Shown piece by piece: positions 1-12,443 of a stretch of DNA of 64,000 nt (its first letter is position 1; each line of letters begins with the position of its first letter). The stretch spans positions 1,497,815 through 1,561,814 of the forward strand of contig NW_003101674.1 in the NCBI RefSeq assembly GCF_000003855.2, written 5' to 3'. The stretch comes from Blastomyces gilchristii SLH14081. Its lineage: Eukaryota > Ascomycota > Eurotiomycetes > Onygenales > Ajellomycetaceae. Below the pieces are notes generated by a model. That model saw only the letters and a program-made list of their open reading frames with translations, was not told the origin of the DNA and searched no databases. The position numbers were made by a program, and so were the translations under genes.

Positions 1-1227
1 GAAGTGAACTCAGTTGAAATATGTAATTGATTTACTATTTCATTTTTATAAGATAATGAAGATAGTCTTAATCACTTATATATCAATACTGCAGTCAGTC
101 TGATGAGTGTATAACAGTGTATTTACTCATCTTCAGAAGCAGTTGAATCACTTAAAAAGAAATTAAGTCTGAGATAATACTATAGTGCAGACTATTATTA
201 CTATAAGAAATAAACTAGTATATTATTACAGCAAAACTAAACAATCTTTTACAGAGTACTATACTGTAATAGCTCTACTAGATCTCTCTTATTAAGTTAA
301 TATCTACACTTCTCAAGATTGAACAGAGAAGAAATGAGACTTGTATATTAAATTAGTCTGAGACTACTATAATATCAACTATCAGAGATTTGAATGAGCA
401 GATGTTCAAGATATGAAGACAGTGAAATACAATTTTTCAGTAAGTAACAATCTTTGATAATACTTCATATTATATAGAACTATAATACTAACTTTGAAAC
501 AGAACTTGTATACATTGATTATAACTGAAAATCAGATAAAATTATATACTTATAAAACTGAATTTGACTGCTATCTTCAAGATAATCTGATAAATTTACA
601 TACTAAATTAATTCTAGAGTTATAAAAAATTGTTAAGAGTATATATTCAACTATTACACTGATAATATATAATATTCTGACAATTTCATTGACAGAGGTA
701 AGAATGAAGTGAAAGTTTAACTTAAGTTAAGATATTTATTACTATTACTGAGAACAATTATAAGAAGAAATAATCAAGAAACTCATAATTATAAAATATG
801 AAATTATCAGATAGTTTAATACCTATGATTACAGTATATCAGAGAAGTGTAGTTTTCATGAGAAAGTGAAGAATAAACTTATACAAGAATATATTTGATT
901 GTTTCATAAGTATTATCAATAATTATTATCAAATTCTGATTATATAAGCAATCACTGAATGAACTGAATGAGACTGATTTTAATCTTTAGTCTCAGTCTT
1001 ATTCTGATTTTGAAAGAATGATCATCTTTCACAGTTTATTCTGAGAAATTACTCTTATTTCACTGTTCTTGAATTAAATCTGGTCATTTTTCACATCATT
1101 TCTCTCAGAAATGGTCCATTTTCGGATTTTTTTGAGGCTTGGTCCTGGTGAGACTCACGCCAAGAAATGTATGAGACCAGATCAAATGGGACCAAATGTG
1201 AAATTCATGGTCCCGCCGGCCAGTCTA
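1..1227 (+). mobile_element. hAT transposon, right-hand part (copy 0), 5' side cut by window edge
   Basis: Sequence from base 1 matches the right-hand part of the complete hAT copy at 3282-9014 (from about 7790 onward), including the C-terminal part of the decayed transposase. It ends in the right terminus GGCCAGTCTA, whose reverse complement TAGACTGGCC pairs with the left terminus TAGACTGAC of other copies. The last 90 bases (CGCCAAG..., GGTCCCGCCGGCCAGTCTA) are less mutated than the same positions in copy A. The right flank (GTATAACT...) is Ty3 sequence; the left flank is outside the window, so a duplication cannot be tested. Confidence 0.85.
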
Positions 1228-3281
1228 GTATAACTACTCTCTATAATGCTGAGAGTTAATACTCTGAGAATCTTCATGAGAATTCTTGAAGAGAGTACTC
1301 ATAATCTGAAGAATTTACAGGCTTTGAGACGCACTGTAGAAGACCTGATGTAAGAAGAAATAGAGTATAAGTTTTCATAAGATCTTCTATTCAGATTGTC
1401 TGAACTATAACTGAAGAATAAATATACTCAGTATATTCAGCAACTACTTACAGCAGAAATGAATTCTGCTGAAATAAAGAATTGAAGTGACTTAAATAAT
1501 CTCTTGTGAAGAGAGAGTTAGGTTTATATATCTATGAATAAGATTCTATACATAGAACTTATTAAAAGATATCATGACTCTTCTCTAGTAGATTATTTTA
1601 CAGATACTAGAACTCATGAGTTGCTTATAAGAAAATACTTCTGATCAAAGATATGAGAACTTATGAAGAAGATAGTGAATTCTTATACTATTTATCAGAA
1701 TTTGTGAATAGTACAGTTCAGATTATATAAAGAACTTACTTCTCTACTCATTTCACAGAAACCTTGAGAATAGCTAGAAATGAATACTCTTATAACTCTC
1801 TCTGAAAGTAAGAATATATATAATACCTGCTTTGACAGTGTACTGATAATAGTGAATCACTTCATCAAGATAACATACTTTATACTCACTCACAAGAACT
1901 TAAAGTTAAAGAATTTAGCTTATATTTGTATTTGTGATGTGATTCAGTTGTATGAATTGTCTGTAAATATTATCTCAGACAGAGAATTAATCTTCACAGA
2001 GAAGTTCTGATATAATCTGATAATTATACTGAAGATTTTATGAGATCTAAGCACAGCTTTTCATCAACAGATAGATGATTAGATAGAATATCTGATAAGT
2101 ATATTAAAACAGTATCTGCAGTGCTTTTGTTAATTACAATTAGCATAACTGAGTGCATTGATTATTACTTATAAAGTTTATATACAATAACTTAAAGTAT
2201 GTCAGTACAGATAAAACTCTCTTTAAGATACTTACTAAGACTTATTCATGAATAATCTTGATAAACCTATGACAGTACACTATAGAGTGTGATGATATCT
2301 GTGAACAAGCTGAGAGAATTCAGAATATTCAAGAGAAAGCCTGTAAATTCTTGAGAAAGACTCAGAAGTATCAGAAGAGATACTATAACTTTAAGTATAT
2401 TATAAAGAGTTTTAAGAAAGATAATAGAGTCTGACTGAGTCTAGAAAACATTATTATACAGAGATCTAGTAAGAAGCTGAATCTCTTACAGACAGAGTCT
2501 TACAAGATTATGAAGAAAGTTAGCTCACAGTTCTATAGATTGAAACTGTTATCTGAGTTACAGATATATAATATTTTTTATATCTCTTTACTCTGTAAAT
2601 ATAAGAAATTCTTAGAAGAGAACTCTGTGACTCATTACTCTGTTTATAAAGTACTAGAGAGTGAAAGAGAATATCAGATCAAAGAAATTATTAACTCAGA
2701 GAAGCAAGATTATAATCTCTGATTCAAGATTCAGTGATAAGAATATTCTGATAAGATAAATAAGTTCATTTGAGAATTATCTGAGCAGATAAGATATCTG
2801 CAGAAGCTGAGACATGACTTTTATACTGTGAATTCTGATAAGTCAGAATGACATGATCTTCACTAAGAATCTAATTATAATAAAGATATTAATACTGTCA
2901 TTTACAAACTCTAGTCTATAAGATAATGAGTTTCTACTGAGATGAACAGTTCACAATGTATACAAAGAAAAGAAGAAATCATACTCTCATTAAAACTAAA
3001 AAATAAAGAAAATAAAAACAGAACTATGAACATAATTTAGAGATTAATAAAGAAAAAACAAAGAAAATTCATACTTATATTCTCAATATCTGTGACACTT
3101 ATTCTCTTCACAACTATTAATTTCTCTCTTTAAAGAAGCAGAGAGTATTATATCTGCAGTATAGATAATTGTTATATTTAATATAAAAACTGTCAGAAAT
3201 GCACAGACTTCAGAGAAGCTGAATATCAGAGTATATACAGTTATAGCAGAGTCTTGAAGACTGACTGTCTGCATGTATGAC
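1228..3281 (+). mobile_element. Ty3/gypsy chromovirus fragment, sense orientation (RNase H end, integrase, chromodomain)
   Basis: This stretch is the reverse complement, with scattered transitions, of about 32590 down to 30525 in the complete Ty3 element at 28868-36120. It lacks LTRs. Both ends are cut by hAT elements: copy 0 on the left and copy A on the right. It carries the integrase core and a chromodomain-like C terminus but no intact reading frame. Its orientation is opposite to that of the other partial copy at 9015-11836, so the two are not halves of one insertion. Confidence 0.85.
1756..2815 (+). pseudogene. Ty3 integrase core plus chromodomain, decayed
   Basis: Residues translated from 1780 (NIYNTCFDSVLIIVNHFIKI, then DVIQLYELSVNIISDRELIF) match the Ty3 integrase pattern in which a catalytic Asp lies in VDRFTK and another in SDRG; here the first is VNHF and the second SDRE, so the active site is damaged. 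At 2510-2720 the C-terminal region resembles the integrase GPY/F-type domain (KKVSSQFYRLKLL), followed by REYQIKEI and, past an in-frame TGA at 2720, a sequence patterned like a chromodomain with Trp codons turned to TGA. In intact elements the integrase inserts cDNA and the chromodomain binds methylated histone H3. This copy cannot make protein. Confidence 0.75.
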
Positions 3282-3649
3282 TAGACTGACTGTGTGACCG
3301 TGTCTGAGACCAGGACCAAACTTTATAGTTGTCACGTTGCCTAAAAGCATTACTTCTGATCATGGTTTGTGTTCATTACATTGATCTCAAATCATGTTAT
3401 TTCAAATATTAAAGGTCTCAGATTCACTTTTCAAATAAAAATCTAGTCTCAGATAAAGAATATGTTTGAATTCTTAGTCACATTTTCATTCTGATCTCAT
3501 TATTGAGAATGGCATTAAATAAGATCATGAAATCATTTCTCACTTACATAATATCATAACATAGTGCTCATTTGTTGAAAATTCAATAGAGAGTATTATC
3601 AAATATCATTACTTTTCTGAACACAGATTATAATTCATATAATTTTAAT

Positions 3650-3790
3650 TATGAAAAAAACATAAAATACAAAAAAAAAATAAAAAACAAAAAACAAAAT
3701 AAACACAAGAAAAAATCACAATAAAAAAAAAAAAAAAGAAAAGAAAAAGAAAAAAATAAAAAATAAAAATAAAAAAAAATCAAGATCACA
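3650..3790. repeat. A-rich low-complexity tract in hAT
   Basis: Runs of A broken by single C, T or G (AAAAAC, AAAAAT, AAAAAG). The same tract sits at the same place in copy C (54355-54562), where it is longer. It produces a spurious Phe-rich frame on the other strand and is not coding. Confidence 0.85.
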
Positions 3791-4875
3791 GAGCTGCAGT
3801 ACTCTCAAAATACTCACTTCTCAGAGTCTTTACAATGTTTATCATCAATTATATATTTCTCACAGTGAGAATAACACAGCTGTGATGAGCTATTATCTTA
3901 ATATTATCTAATAAATAATCAGTATATATCTGTATAAATGTGAATAATTAGAAAATATACACTTAAAAAGTGTGGCCAGGGTGAACTCTGCTGCCACTTG
4001 AATGACATTAAGAGCAGAACACTGAAATCAATGATTTCTCTCATTGATTTCACAGACAAGGCATGTGAAGATGATCTTGAGAAATATAAGATTTCTCAAC
4101 TTCTGATAAAAACAGATCTCACAGAGAGACTCTATTTTCATGATATCAGAGACTGAGTATTATTAAAAAGCATTACTTTCATGCAATGCATATGTACTTA
4201 CTGCAGCAATTCATTCTCTGCATACATAGCTGAGAGTTGCAGCTTTTTCACACTGCATGACTCTCTCTGAGATGCTGCTGTCAGTTTGCAACTCACACAG
4301 TCTCTCAGTTCAGTACACACTGTGTGTATACAGCTCTGTGTGCTGGGGCTGTGTTGATCATTATGCCCTGGCGTGGTACTCACTTTTCACAAGCTATGTT
4401 TTGTTTGAAGAGGAGAAGAGAAAAGATACACCTATTATTTTATTGAGAAGAAGATGAATAACTAGTATTATTGAATTAATTTGATTCATCTGCATTTAAA
4501 ATTTGATTAGTCTATACTCTTCAATTTGAGGATTTCTATGAGTGTTTTAATAGTTTTCATATCAGCTTGAACTTAGTGATGAGTTGAAGAAGAAGAGAAA
4601 AGAGAGAAGAAAGAAATGAGAATAACTTATCTTTATAATATGAAAACAGAGAATTGCTGCAATCATTCTCTCTAGCAACAAAGATCTGTTTTCTGCATGT
4701 ATTTCTTATATAATAAATGTATACAAAGAATACCAATAGTGCATGCATTGAATGAAGATAATGTTACTATGCAACACTGTAGCTGTTTCTGTACATCTCT
4801 GAAAGCTGTTAATAGTTTCTTTATCTCTTTATGTTTGATAAGTCAATAATATATTTCAATACACTTCTTCTTTCA

Positions 4876-4951
4876 TCATCATCATCATCATCATCATTAT
4901 CATCATTACTATTATCATTATTATTATCATCATCATCATTATTATTATATC
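4876..4951. repeat. (TCA)n/(TTA)n microsatellite in hAT
   Basis: Imperfect trinucleotide array of TCA and TTA units. Length varies between hAT copies (55658-55746 in copy C, 61082-61166 reversed in copy B), which makes it a slippage-prone marker. Its translations (Ser-, Leu-, His- or Tyr-runs) are artefacts. Confidence 0.9.
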
Positions 4952-4989
4952 ATTGCCTGCCTTCACTTCTCTCTCAACACTTATTAAAA

Positions 4990-5763
4990 TCAATCATGTC
5001 ATCTCTCTTCAAATATTCTGCGGTCCTGCAGATCATCAAGGCGCGTGAGTGCTGTCACAGATTGAAGAAAGAGAAGAAGAAGATGTTCAAGCACAGAGAG
5101 ACAGATTATAAGACATATTATAATGTCTTGAAGAGACTCTGTAAGAGAGTAGAATAATAATGATTTTAAGTAACACTTCTGATAGATTTAGACTGAACTA
5201 AGTATAGAAATAATATGAATAACACTACTCATGAGAGATTGAAAAAGAAGACAGTGAAGAGTCTTATACAGCAGTGATAAGATCAGAAGAAGTTCTGAGA
5301 ATGATTTAAGATCAAGATGAAGAGAGAGAGAGAGAAGAAAAGTATTACTATAAATAAGCAGTAGTAGAAGAAGATTGAGAAGGTATTAAAGTAAGAGATA
5401 AAGAAGTCAAAACTGATAAGTTTTTTATTAAGAGATAATGATTTTTAGTAACACTTCTGTTCTCTAATTGATTAGCAGAAGCTGACAGAGAAGAAGAAAA
5501 TTGAAGCCTTGTTCAGATCTTGAATGCACTTCATGATTCAGAATATTAAGAAGACAGCTCTACTCTCTGAGTATGTCAATCTGCTTATCACTGAGATGGA
5601 ACCTGAGATAGCAGACCAGGAAATGCAGGATTTTAAAATACAGATTAACCTGGCTGAGAGAGAGCAGCAGGAACTCTTCTCTGAGAAGACAGCAGAGAGA
5701 GATTTTAAGATAATTATCATCTCAGATGAGAAGAAGAAGAAGAAGAATAAGAATGAGAAGTGA
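4990..5763 (+). pseudogene. hAT accessory reading frame: basic, Lys/Arg/Glu-rich, decayed; function unknown
   Basis: Translations here are strongly basic and helical. The block at 5000-5155 (KARECCHRLKKEKKKMFKHR, then ALKR/VLKRLCKR) is followed, after stops, by a Glu-rich block at 5524-5763 (NLAEREQQELFSEKTAERDF) ending in a poly-Lys tail. Both blocks recur in copies B and C with similar residues, so they are real coding remnants rather than chance frames. The region lies between the left terminus and the transposase, in the same orientation. I do not recognise a family. A DNA-binding or coiled-coil partner of the transposase, or its N-terminal extension, would both fit. Stops and TGA-for-Trp changes prevent expression. 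Confidence 0.5.
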
Positions 5764-6239
5764 ATTATAAAGAATGATAAGAAGAATGAGAAAGAGAAGA
5801 AAGATAATAAGTAGAAAAAGTTTTTTTCTTTTTATATTAGTTAGTTATAAGTTTGTAACTATTAGTTAATAATTGAAATTAATTTTAAGTTTTCAAAAAT
5901 TATTGTACAAGTTGTAATCAATTATCAATATCAGAAATAATATATATATATATATTCAACTATCATGTCACTATAATGTATAAGTATCAATATTTTTTCA
6001 ACATTGATATTCATAATATTAATATATTGTTAATAATATTATCTGATAACATAATTTGATAACACTCTCTTTCATAATATTAATATATTTCAAGAAATAT
6101 GACAGAGATTAATCAAGATTATTTATTTACTTTTATACATTAATGATATTCAATCTGAGTTAGTACTAAAATTATAACTAAGCTAAGAAAGAAGATTATT
6201 TTCTCTTATATTAATTCTTCTTACACACATCAGTGATCA

Positions 6240-8890
6240 GTTATTGAAAATAAATTATCATCTTTCTTAAATTCTTATCATATCTTCTGAATTTACTTCT
6301 TTCACTTCTTTTACTTCTATTGAAGATTCATAAACTCTTTAAGAAATCACTGTGAATTACAAAGTCTATATTATTTACAATTCAATACAGAATGCTCTCT
6401 TTTAATTATAATAAATAATCACTTCATTGTTTATATCTGATTTCAGGTCATGAAATTTATGAAAAACTTAACACAAATACTGAGATAAACTATGAAATAA
6501 TTATCAACAGATTGTATTATAAATTACTGAAGAGTCATCTCTCTACTACAATCACTGTAACTTTATTCAGAAACATTTATTATAAACTGATTATAACTGT
6601 GAAGAAATTTTCTGATATCTGAAGTCATCAGAATGTAGATAATAAAAGAAAAACAATCAGAAAATTATCACTGAGCTGATAAGTTACTCTATCAGATAAT
6701 GATTTTTAGTAACACTAACTTGCTAATTTGAAGAAAATCATGTGAAAACAACTATATATCAGTACTCTGATTTCATAACTCTCATCTGATAACTTCTATG
6801 AATAATTACTTCATATGTATATATCTCTCAATCTTTCTCTTCAATCAATTAAAAACTCTGAATTGTGAACACTTCTTCAAATGCTTAATTTAAATCTTCA
6901 TATTTCACATTGATTCTGTCTTCAGTTCAATCTTAAGACACACTATAAAGTCAGTAGATAATATCTAGAATCAGAGTTGAAGAATCATTGAAGAGTGTCT
7001 CTCACAGTGAATGCATGAACTAGTATAAATAATCTTACATTTATAAGAGTTATATATTAGTATATTGATGAGAACTGAACTTATTAAAAGATATTAATTG
7101 AATTTGAATCATTGATCAGTAGTCATACTGAGAATTATATAACAGAGATATTAATAACTGTGTTTAAAAATAACTATTAAGATATTAGTCTCAGTCTTCT
7201 TATAATTACAACTGATAATACTGTGAATAACTATACTATGATAAACAGCTTAGAGTAAAAATTGGTTTTGCATTTCTGAAATAATAAATAAGATCATATT
7301 CTCTGCATTGCTCATGTGATTCAACTTGTGATACAAACACTGATAAAGAATCTTAACATCAAGATAAAGAATAATGAGATAACTGATTCTTGAGATAAGA
7401 ATGAGATGAAAGTGATTACTCAAGTAACTTTTATATTTACTTTATAAAAGATACTGTTTTTTAACAACACTTTTTAATATTGCTTTTTAATAATACTTTT
7501 TAATAATACTACTGTTAATTTTGAATAGATTAGCTAATAATTTAAATATCACAGATTTAAAACATTACTAATACAATTTATATCTTCTCTAAATAATAAT
7601 AACAATTTCATGATATTCAATAAAGAAATAAATCAGTCATATCACTGAATATAATACAGAATGTTAGAATATGATGAAGTTCAACATATGAGATGACTGT
7701 TCAGACTCTTCAATTGCATTAGATGATTAATTATTGAGTGTAACACTCTGATCAGAAAAAGATTCAGACATTGAAACTTTCTGATATGAAGTGAACTCAG
7801 TTGAAATATATGATTGATTTACTGTTTCAGTTTTATAAGATAATAAAGATAGTCTCAATCACTCATACATCAATGCTGCAGTCAGTCTGATAAATGTATA
7901 ATAGTTTATTTACTTATCTTGAAAAGCAGTTGAATCACTTAAAAAGAAATTCAGTCTGAGATAATACTATAGTGCAGGCTATTATTACTGTAAGAAATAA
8001 ACTAGTATATTACTACAGCAAAACTGAACAATCTTTTGCAGAGTATTATACTGTAGTAGCTCTACTAGATCTCTTTCATTGAGTTAATATCTACACTTCT
8101 CAAGATTGAACAGAGAAGAAATGAGACTTATATATCAAATTAGTCTGAGACTACTATAATGCTAACTATCAGAGATTTGACTGAGTAGATGTTAGAGATA
8201 TGAAGACAGTGAAATACAATTCTCTAGTAAGTAATGATCTTTGATAACACTTCATATTATATAGAACTATAATACTAACTTTGAAACAGAACTTACATAC
8301 ATTGATTACAACTGAAAATCAGGCAAAACTACATACTTGTAAAACTGAATTTGACTGCTATCTTTAAGATAATTCAACAAATTTACACATCAAATCAATT
8401 CTAGAGTTATGAAAAATTGTTGAGAGTACATATTTAACTATTGCACTGATGATACATGATATTCTGACAATTTCATTGATAGAGATGAGAATGCAGTGAA
8501 AGTTCAACTCAAGCTGAGATATTTATCACTATTACTGAGAACAATTATAAGAGAAAATAATCAAGAAACTCATGATTATAAAATATAGAATTATCAGATA
8601 GTTTAATACCTCTGATTACAGTATATCAGAGAAGTGTAGTTTTCATGAGAAAGTGAAGAATAAACTGATACAAGAATGTATTTAATTGTTTCATGAGTGT
8701 TATCAATAATCATTACCAAATTCTGATTATATAAGCAATCACTGAATAAATTAAATGAGACTGAATTTGATCTTCAGTCTCAGTCTCATTCTGATTTTGA
8801 AAGAATGATTATCTTTCACAGTTTATTCTGAGAAATTACTTTCATTTCACTGTTCTTGAATTAAATCTGGTCATTTTTCACATCATTTCT
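6240..8890 (+). pseudogene. hAT transposase, decayed (copy A)
   Basis: The strongest blocks are at 7205-7240, TTDNTVNNYTM (family pattern TTDNAxNN, containing the catalytic Asp), and at 7290-7330, HILCIAHVIQLVIQ (family pattern CxxHxxNL). Upstream, about 7010-7160, lies the block that in fungal hAT proteins reads roughly W(T/S)S...F.G...HFID..W. All are separated by stops that mostly sit where Trp is expected. The bounds are approximate because no start or stop can be trusted. An intact enzyme would excise the element by hairpin formation and reinsert it with an 8-bp duplication. Copies B and C carry the same frame, copy C with DNAVNN intact. Confidence 0.75.
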
Positions 8891-9014
8891 CTCAGAAATG
8901 ATTCATTTTCAGATTTTTTTAAGGCTTGATCCTGATGGGACTCACGCCAAGAAATGTATGAGATCAGATCAAATGAAATCAAATGTGAAATTCATGATCT
9001 CAGCGGCCAGTCTA

Positions 9015-11836
9015 GTTATAAGACTATTTCTGAAATTGTAAAGAAGAAGACATCTATCTTCAATCTGATTAAGAGTAAGAGATCAAAGTGAAACAGTATC
9101 ACTGTATTTATAAATATTTATTTCAATCTTACAAAGACTCTGTAAGCTTCTGAGATAAGAAAGTTCTCACAGTTCTCTCTTCTCAATAATCTTTTCATTC
9201 TTCATTTATAGAATGACTTCTTCTTGTTTTCACTCTTCAGTATATCTGTAAGAGTTAAGAAGATTCTTATAAATAAAAAGATAAATCATCTATAGAAATT
9301 CACAAAGCTCAGAAAGATCTGAATCTCATGAATACTAGTTAACTCTGATCATAATAGAATAGTCTCAACTTATGAAGATTTCATCTGAATATTATCTGTG
9401 ATAATTACATATTCTAGAAAATTAATCTAACAGACACTGAAGTTACACTTTATAAGCTTAATATACAGTTCTGTCTTATCTAAGATCTTTAACACACTTC
9501 ATATATACTCAGTGTATTCTTTCTTCTTTGTAAAGTATATCATTACATTATTCAGATATATTATTATAAAGATATTCAGATATATATAAAGTATTTTATT
9601 AATAAAAGACTGAAATACTGTAGAGATATTAATCAGATCAAAAGACATCACTAGATATTCAAATAATCTCAGTACAGTTCTAAAGACAGTCTTTTATTCA
9701 TTCTCAGACTGTATTCACAGTCATGTATATATATTAATTATATTCAGTTATATGAATATAACAGCTTCTGTGAGACAGTTGATCACATTCTTAATCAGAG
9801 ATAGAGAATAGTGACTTTTTATTATCTTGAAGTTCAGATTACAGTAGTCTATATATAATCTGAACTCTTTATTCTTCTTCTTTATAAATATCACAGAGAC
9901 TTCTATGAAGATCTGTGAAGATTAGATAAAGTTATTCTTTAAATTCTTCTTTATATAGATCTGCAAGATCTCTGTCTCATGATGAGAGAGCTTATAGATT
10001 GATTCTTAGAAGAGTTTCTACTCTTCTATCAAATCTATTATCAGATTCTTCTTATAATGAGAAGAAAGCTTAACTATCTTTACTGAGCTGAATATCTCTG
10101 TAAGATCTCAGTATTTCTCTGATATCTGAAGCTCAGTTTTCATGACTGTGAAGTTCTCAGACATTTATAAAGTTATTATATAGATGAGCTTATCTTCTCT
10201 AATTAACTCTACAGTATTAACTGATTCTATCTCTATAAGTAAGTCTGTTAACACTGATCAGAAGTATAAACCTGACTTATAGATAGCTATATGCAGATTA
10301 TGTCTTTAAAGTTATACAAGTCTTAAGTACATGTTATCTGTGATGTCTATAATAATCACAGTTTCTGTAAATCTTCTCCAGATTCTGAAGAGATCTTATA
10401 ATTCAAAGATGACTCTTATAAGTCTCTTAGTTCTCAGATCTGAGTTCTCACACTCTGCTTATTATAAGAGCAGATTCTCAGTTTTCATTATTCAGTTTAT
10501 TCACTTCACAATCTTTAGAAACACTACAGTGACCTGAAATTCTGAGTTTATTAATACTTTTCATACTTATGAGACAGCAGTACTGCAGTGCAGTCTCCTC
10601 TCATAAGTAAGTATTTTTATCAAAGAAGTAACAGATTCAGGTATCAGCTTCAAGACTCTTAAGAAGACTGTTACTGACTCTGTTCACAACTTCTCAAATT
10701 TATATTTTAATTTATTTAAACAGTTTGTATAAAGATATTCTGATTTAAAATAGATAAAGCAGAGTTTCTTTTTCTTAGTCTCTCTATTATATACTCTATT
10801 CATAGAAGCTTATAAAGCTCTCTCTCTCTGCTTAGTAGTCAGATATAAATCTCTCTATATCTTATCATCTTTCTCTGATAAATCTATTCTCTGTTATTCT
10901 AGCTCTTACAGAGCTGATCAGTGATTCACTCTTCATAGATCTATGACTCTTATAGTGATTTATAAGTGATAAATGAGAGTTATCAGTTTCTTCAGAGTTA
11001 AAAACTTAGTGTCTTACTTAATAAACTTATTCTGTATATCTTTATTCAGTCTCTTTATAAATATTATTATTCAGATCTTATTTCAGAGCTCTGTTTTCAC
11101 AGATCTTAATTTACATCATAATTCTATAAAGTACTGTAAGTAGTTTTTATCATATTTCTCATCTCTTTTTCTAATATTAATAATCACAGCTTAGATATTC
11201 TCTGTCTGACTTATAGAGTCTCTTAACTTATTCTCTAGATAGATCTTGAGAATAGATAAGTAAGATCTCTTATAATTATTCTCTAGATAATTCAATCAGT
11301 TCTTGACTTCAGTGTAGTAGAGATCTGTTATTATATAAATAATAGCTTCTTCATCTTTCATATCACACAGTCAGACTTATGAGTCAATTTCAAATACACA
11401 CTTATAAAAGCTTTTATAGATTGTGATTTAATAAGTAGTCTTAAGTAATTACAGCTTAAGAAAGTTTCTTTTCAGTTCATAGATATCTCTGAAGATCATG
11501 TCTAGAGACTCAGTTTAAGAGTGTTTACAGACAGTAAGTATTTCTTATAGAAAAATAGATTGATCTCACAGAAGATGCTTAAGAATGTTCTTCACTGAGA
11601 TTGATTTATTCATGAGTTTAGAGAGTTTCTCTGTCATAGATACAGAGAATGATGTCTTATAAATAATTAATAAGTTCTCTAAAACTTCTTTTAGAAAAGT
11701 TATTTATAATTCAGATAACTACTTCTGAGTGTCTGCAGTCAGGTTTATAGAGATTGAAGTATATAAGTTTCTAGTTCTTTCAGTTATAATAGATAGTTAC
11801 TGACTGACTGAGCTGAAAATATAAGAATAAGTACTC
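9015..11836 (-). mobile_element. Ty3/gypsy chromovirus, 5' half (gag-PR-RT), antisense, broken at both sides
   Basis: Aligns base for base with 33061-35862 of the complete Ty3 element plus the first 17 bases of its LTR (11820-11836, TATAAGAATAAG then TACTC). The left side stops abruptly at the hAT right end (9014/9015), at the position of the RNase H domain. The right side enters the 5' LTR, which is then split by the Ty3 element at 11837-20134 and resumes at 20135. Reading on the minus strand gives gag and reverse transcriptase remnants full of stops. Confidence 0.85.
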
Positions 11837-12012
11837 TGTGATTCGGAAGAACGTACGACCGTCGGATAATAACGCGGCCGCTTCCGAACTTGCTTACGAG
11901 TGTAAAGGGGGCCATAGCAGCCACTAATTAACTTAGTGTATGATATTACAATATATAAGAAGCCGGCGTATGCCTGTAATCATATGCTGGCTCAAGCAAC
12001 CTTTGAATCACA
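11837..12012 (+). repeat. 5' LTR of the 8.3-kb Ty3 element
   Basis: 176 bp from TGTGATTCGG to GAATCACA. It retains CG-rich words (GTACGACCGTCGG, AACGCGGCCGC) that the 3' LTR has lost by C-to-T/G-to-A change, so the two LTRs decayed unequally. It should contain the element's promoter and polyadenylation site, but neither is evident. Confidence 0.9.
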
Positions 12013-12359
12013 TCTGATAGCATGTCTAAAAAACTAGTGAGAAGTGCAGGCTTCTCCAGAGTGTGATAATTTCATCTATGAAGTGGTTTGTAGTTATCAT
12101 GCCAGAGTGGTTCTAGAACACCTTAAAAGATAGTGTATAAAGAGCAGTGAGTGAAAGAGCATCTGATTGATGCTGCTTCACTTGTTGAAGAGAAACTTCA
12201 CACCCAGGCAAATGCCATGTATGGGACACAAATGAATAAGGTGTGAGAAAGAGAATGAGAGTGATGAATCAGATTCAAAGAAGTTTACTCTCTACTCAAA
12301 AGAAGAATAAAAAAGAAGAGAGTAATTATCACTAGAGTTGTACAATGATAACAGAAATC

Positions 12360-12420
12360 ATATAATGATATAGTGATATAATGATATAGTGATATAATGA
12401 TATAGTGATATAATAATAGA
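12360..12420. repeat. 16-bp tandem repeat (GATATAGTGATATAAT)
   Basis: About three and a half nearly perfect units in the leader of the Ty3 element, just before the gag region. Alternating purine/pyrimidine and self-complementary parts suggest slippage origin. Confidence 0.85.
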
Positions 12421-12443
12421 CATTGTACAATTAATAAGAAACC

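Larger units (their letters stand above)
3282..9014 (+). mobile_element. Complete hAT-superfamily DNA transposon (copy A, 5733 bp)
   Basis: The left end is TAGACTGACTGTGTGACCG and the right end is GCGGCCAGTCTA, so the terminal inverted repeat is about 7-11 bp (TAGACTGRCCG). Assignment to hAT rests on two things: related copies have perfect 8-bp target duplications, and the body encodes a transposase with the TDN-x2-NN motif and a Cys-x-Ala-His-x2-x-Leu block. The order is left end, A-rich tract (3650-3790), a basic Lys/Arg-rich reading frame (about 4990-5760), then transposase (about 6240-8890). The flanks (TGTATGAC left, GTTATAAG right) do not match each other and come from different positions and orientations of a Ty3 element, so this copy appears to have been rearranged after insertion. 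Confidence 0.85.

Noticed and set aside
4831..5157. 108-codon frame with a long Ser/Leu run
   Set aside because: The first half is translation of the TCA/TTA microsatellite; only the last 50 codons belong to the decayed hAT basic frame.
10331..10537. Plus-strand frame, also present at 34383-34580
   Set aside because: Antisense to the Ty3 gag/pol region; conserved only because the two elements are copies.
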